The notes under the pieces are model-generated. The model saw nothing but the letters and a program-made list of their open reading frames with translations. It ran no database searches and was not told where the DNA came from. The position numbers were made by a program, and so were the translations under genes. This document shows positions 58,230 through 60,471 of a DNA stretch of 60,471 bases, piece by piece; position 1 is the first letter of the stretch, and each line of letters begins with the position of its first letter. The stretch is taken from IMG/VR virus record IMGVR_UViG_3300028025_003339, positions 1 through 60,471 of that record, one strand, 5' to 3'. Origin of the DNA: a virus.

Positions 58230-59061
58230 TGAGATGCAACAACACCTCATTAAAATTTTTAATCGATATTCAATGAGGAAAGATGTTATCAATCGATTGG
58301 TTGTTAACACCGACACCTATGAATTCAGAGATGATGTGACAGAAGAAGGTCAATGGGTTTACTATAATTGGGTGTGTAAAGAATTAAAAGTAAAAGATAG
58401 AATTACTCGTTCACACGGAATGGATAGTGAATTGGCGTTATCAAAAAAGGTTGGTGGTCACGATGAAGAAACATTCTTTGAACGATTTGGTTATGTGGTT
58501 CAGAAAGGAACTAATAAAACTGATTTAACACTTAATGGAGAATCATTCGCCTCATTAAAGGGTGGAACAAAGATACAATATGGTATGCATGTTCTTAGTA
58601 AACTAATTCAAAGAGTTCAGGATTTATTTCGTGATTGGATTTCCACTTTTGAAGATAATTTCGTATCTTTAGAAGAAAGAAGAGAGTTTGCAAACATCAT
58701 CATTGATAAATTAAACGATAGGGATGAAAGATATTTTCTATTAAACTATTTTTTGAGAAAGGATGAGAACATACCTTTTCTAATTGTTAAGGATGTGTCC
58801 GATGGAATATACTATCGAATTAAATACGATACTTTAATTAACATCTTAGTTGATAACATTGAATTCTATACAACGAAAGATAAGGTTAAGATTGTTGCAA
58901 GAATTAATATGGGGGACAAGTCCGAAGTTGTTTTCGAATTTGAACCAAGAACAGATAAGAACAATGCTTTGTTAATGCACGGACAAAGCAAGGTAATAAT
59001 AAACGTGATTAAATATTTTAATATCAATGTCGAAGAAACTTATGAACAAGACCCCAATTAG
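58219..59061 (+). CDS. Putative restriction-endonuclease-fold protein, 280 aa
   Basis: I chose the ATG at 58219 over a TTG at 58213. GTNKTDLTLNGESFASLKGG holds D102 and S112-x-K114, with E88 upstream (FFERFGYVV), a layout like PD-(D/E)xK nucleases in which Ser replaces the second acid. The remainder is mixed alpha/beta without further motifs. It overlaps both the DUF262-like gene (11 bases) and the methylase gene (35 bases). Nuclease activity is an inference. Without the missing acidic residue it might only bind DNA. Confidence 0.45.
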   Translation: MKNNEMQQHLIKIFNRYSMRKDVINRLVVNTDTYEFRDDVTEEGQWVYYNWVCKELKVKDRITRSHGMDSELALSKKVGGHDEETFFERFGYVVQKGTNKTDLTLNGESFASLKGGTKIQYGMHVLSKLIQRVQDLFRDWISTFEDNFVSLEERREFANIIIDKLNDRDERYFLLNYFLRKDENIPFLIVKDVSDGIYYRIKYDTLINILVDNIEFYTTKDKVKIVARINMGDKSEVVFEFEPRTDKNNALLMHGQSKVIINVIKYFNINVEETYEQDPN

Positions 59062-59935
59062 GTACGCTGGCGGAAAAACGAGAGCCATTAAACACATTAT
59101 GCCTTATTTCCCAACGGATTTAACGAATGTGATATCACCATTTATGGGAGGTGGGTCTTTGGAGGTTTACCTTACAAATTTAAACATCAATGTTCATGGG
59201 TTTGACATCTTTAAACCATTGGTTACATTTTGGGATGAGATGATTAACGACAATGAAAACTTTGTTAACTTTCTAAGAACTATCGAACCCACAGCGGATA
59301 ACTATAAAGTAGTTAAAGATAAATTAGTTAATTGGGAATATACTCAAGAGATGTTAAAAGGTTGGAAGACTGACTTTTATATTAGAGAAAATCCAATCAC
59401 ATTAACTCCTGTTGAGATTGCATCTTATTATTATTTTAATCATAACACATCATATGGACCAGGTTATCTTGGTTGGCCATCTTCAGTTTACTTGACACAA
59501 ACTAAGTGGAATAAAATGATTGATGACATTTCTAAATTTGATGGTAGTAAACTACAAGTTTCACAATCAGATTTCTCCGATGTTATTTCTGGTCATCCAA
59601 ATGATTTCATTTACTTAGACCCACCATACTTTATGGGTAAAGATAGTGATAATAAAATGCATGCAGCAATCTATCCAATGAAGAACATACCGGTTCATCA
59701 CGAAGGATTTAATCATGAGTTGTTAAGAGACTTACTACACTCACATCCTGGCAAGTTTATTATGTCATATAATAATTGTGAAACGATTAGAGAGTACTAT
59801 AAAGACTTTAGACTCGAGTACCCAACTTGGAATTATTCAATGGGTAATGGAGAAACAAGGATTGGAGAGAACAGAACAAGAGAGGGAATTGTAAATCACA
59901 AAGAGTCTCACGAAATATTAATTATTAAAGAGTAA
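59027..59935 (+). CDS. Dam-like N6-adenine DNA methyltransferase (D12 class), 302 aa
   Basis: IRYAGGKTRAIKHI (12-17 core), SPFMGGGSLEVYL (FMGGG at 39-43, SAM binding) and FIYLDPPYFM (DPPY at 198-201, catalytic) are the motifs of class D12 (Dam/DpnM) methylases in the right order. It methylates adenine in a target that cannot be read here. It overlaps the nuclease-like gene. It may protect phage DNA from that protein or from host restriction. A second, different methylase is encoded at 27970. Confidence 0.9.
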   Translation: MSKKLMNKTPIRYAGGKTRAIKHIMPYFPTDLTNVISPFMGGGSLEVYLTNLNINVHGFDIFKPLVTFWDEMINDNENFVNFLRTIEPTADNYKVVKDKLVNWEYTQEMLKGWKTDFYIRENPITLTPVEIASYYYFNHNTSYGPGYLGWPSSVYLTQTKWNKMIDDISKFDGSKLQVSQSDFSDVISGHPNDFIYLDPPYFMGKDSDNKMHAAIYPMKNIPVHHEGFNHELLRDLLHSHPGKFIMSYNNCETIREYYKDFRLEYPTWNYSMGNGETRIGENRTREGIVNHKESHEILIIKE

Positions 59936-59936
59936 T

Positions 59937-60471
59937 ATGATTAACAATATTGAATTGATTAAACCATTATTGAACTTCGATAACGAGGGAGACTTCTATA
60001 TGCTTTATGTTTTTAAACGCAAGAAGGATCAACCTGAAGGCGAGAGAGACAATCATCAATCAGTTCGTACAATTAAATCATATTGTGTCACATCAATAGA
60101 GTATCTTGAAAAAAGATACGACGAGATTATTCAACTATGTGAAGTGTTTAAAGCAAGAGCGTACATTCACGTAGTTAAACAAAACCATATGGACGTGTCG
60201 TTGAATATGATTACTGAAATTGTGACTCGAATTCAATCAGGACAAATTAATCAACAACATGTATTTGATTCGGTTGTTGGTCAGATAAAAACAATTGAGA
60301 AGAGATGGATCATTGATGTGGATGATAAAAATGTTAGAGGATTAGTACCAATTACTTCATTCATCCATTCGTTGAGACCTGAAGGTGATAAACTGGAAGC
60401 CTGTATACCAACAAGGAATGGTTATCATCTAATAACAAAAAGGTTTGATACTCAAATGTTTAAAACAGAGT
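59937..60471 (+). CDS. Primase-like (archaeo-eukaryotic primase-like?) protein, 3' truncated by window edge
   Basis: The frame is open from ATG 59937 to the end (178 codons). RWIIDVDD followed about 40 residues later by IPTRNGYHLITKRFD resembles motif I (DxD) and motif II (SxH-like) of the archaeo-eukaryotic primase fold. This pairing also occurs in phage proteins of unknown function. The N-terminal part (FYMLYVFKRKKDQPEG) reads as alpha/beta. Assignment is tentative because the protein is incomplete. Confidence 0.45.
   Translation, partial: MINNIELIKPLLNFDNEGDFYMLYVFKRKKDQPEGERDNHQSVRTIKSYCVTSIEYLEKRYDEIIQLCEVFKARAYIHVVKQNHMDVSLNMITEIVTRIQSGQINQQHVFDSVVGQIKTIEKRWIIDVDDKNVRGLVPITSFIHSLRPEGDKLEACIPTRNGYHLITKRFDTQMFKTE

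Noticed and set aside
1-60471. Riboswitches, rRNA genes, insertion sequences, replication origin
   Set aside because: I looked for canonical structures, transposase motifs and iteron clusters and saw none that I could support.

Overview
The window looks like about 60 kb of a large, AT-rich, lytic tailed-phage genome whose host is probably a Bacteroidota (flavobacterium-like) bacterium. The phage assignment rests on a giant phase-0-style tail fibre with three paralogous tail proteins, a modular lysin, tightly packed genes with ATGA and TAATG start/stop overlaps, many small conserved phage ORFs, a thymidylate synthase, a phage tRNA and several DNA methylases. The host assignment rests on signal peptides ending in SFGQ, an outer-membrane protein with an EIVVTAKK segment, start codons without Shine-Dalgarno sequences, and promoters of the Bacteroidota form TTTG-N19/20-TAnnTTTG. 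I see no integrase, transposase, rRNA or CRISPR array, and no terminase, portal, major capsid or DNA polymerase, so this is only part of a bigger genome.

Layout. 1-9645: SGNH hydrolase, 1746-residue tail fibre and three tandem paralogous tail proteins. 9692-13886: two uncharacterised proteins, a SPASM-like radical SAM enzyme, a U32-like protein and a methyltransferase. 13925-16449: an odd type II tRNA, then a phage-borne outer-membrane beta-barrel followed by a polytopic permease-like protein. 16444-27881 (minus strand): one dense operon for glycan and acyl-sugar synthesis (five glycosyltransferase domains or more, epimerase, reductase, ANL ligase, acyl carrier protein, hexapeptide acyltransferase, DegT-like protein, RHH regulator), closed at its left end by a bidirectional terminator. 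27970-33703: methylase, DUF192 protein, a run of small membrane proteins, two SGNH hydrolases, thymidylate synthase and an NlpC/P60 hydrolase. 33904-41441: a tandem PcfJ-like pair, many small genes, an A-type Fe-S carrier, an HExxH protein and a HAD phosphatase. 41463-56375: a modular lysin, a B12-binding radical SAM enzyme, metallophosphoesterase, SPFH protein, nucleotidase, clan CD-like peptidase, RelE-like protein and a set of proteins that share a short terminal helix motif. 56377-60471: an LpxH-like phosphoesterase, a DUF262-like / nuclease-like / adenine-methylase cassette, and the start of a primase-like gene.

How it fits together. Surface chemistry dominates: three SGNH hydrolases, the glycan operon, an LpxH-like enzyme, an OM barrel and multiple adhesins suggest that this phage both reads and rewrites cell-envelope or virion glycans. 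Two radical SAM enzymes, a U32-like protein and an A-type Fe-S carrier form a second theme. Regulation appears to use two promoter classes: host-like TTTG/TAnnTTTG boxes, several of which are built directly on to the U-tract of a preceding terminator, and a TATTTATA element just in front of start codons, which mostly precedes candidate late virion genes. The best candidates for undescribed biology are the phage acyl-glycan operon, the DUF262-like/nuclease/methylase cassette, and the shared terminal motif that may be a virion-packaging tag. All functions are inferred by reading the sequence; no searches were run.
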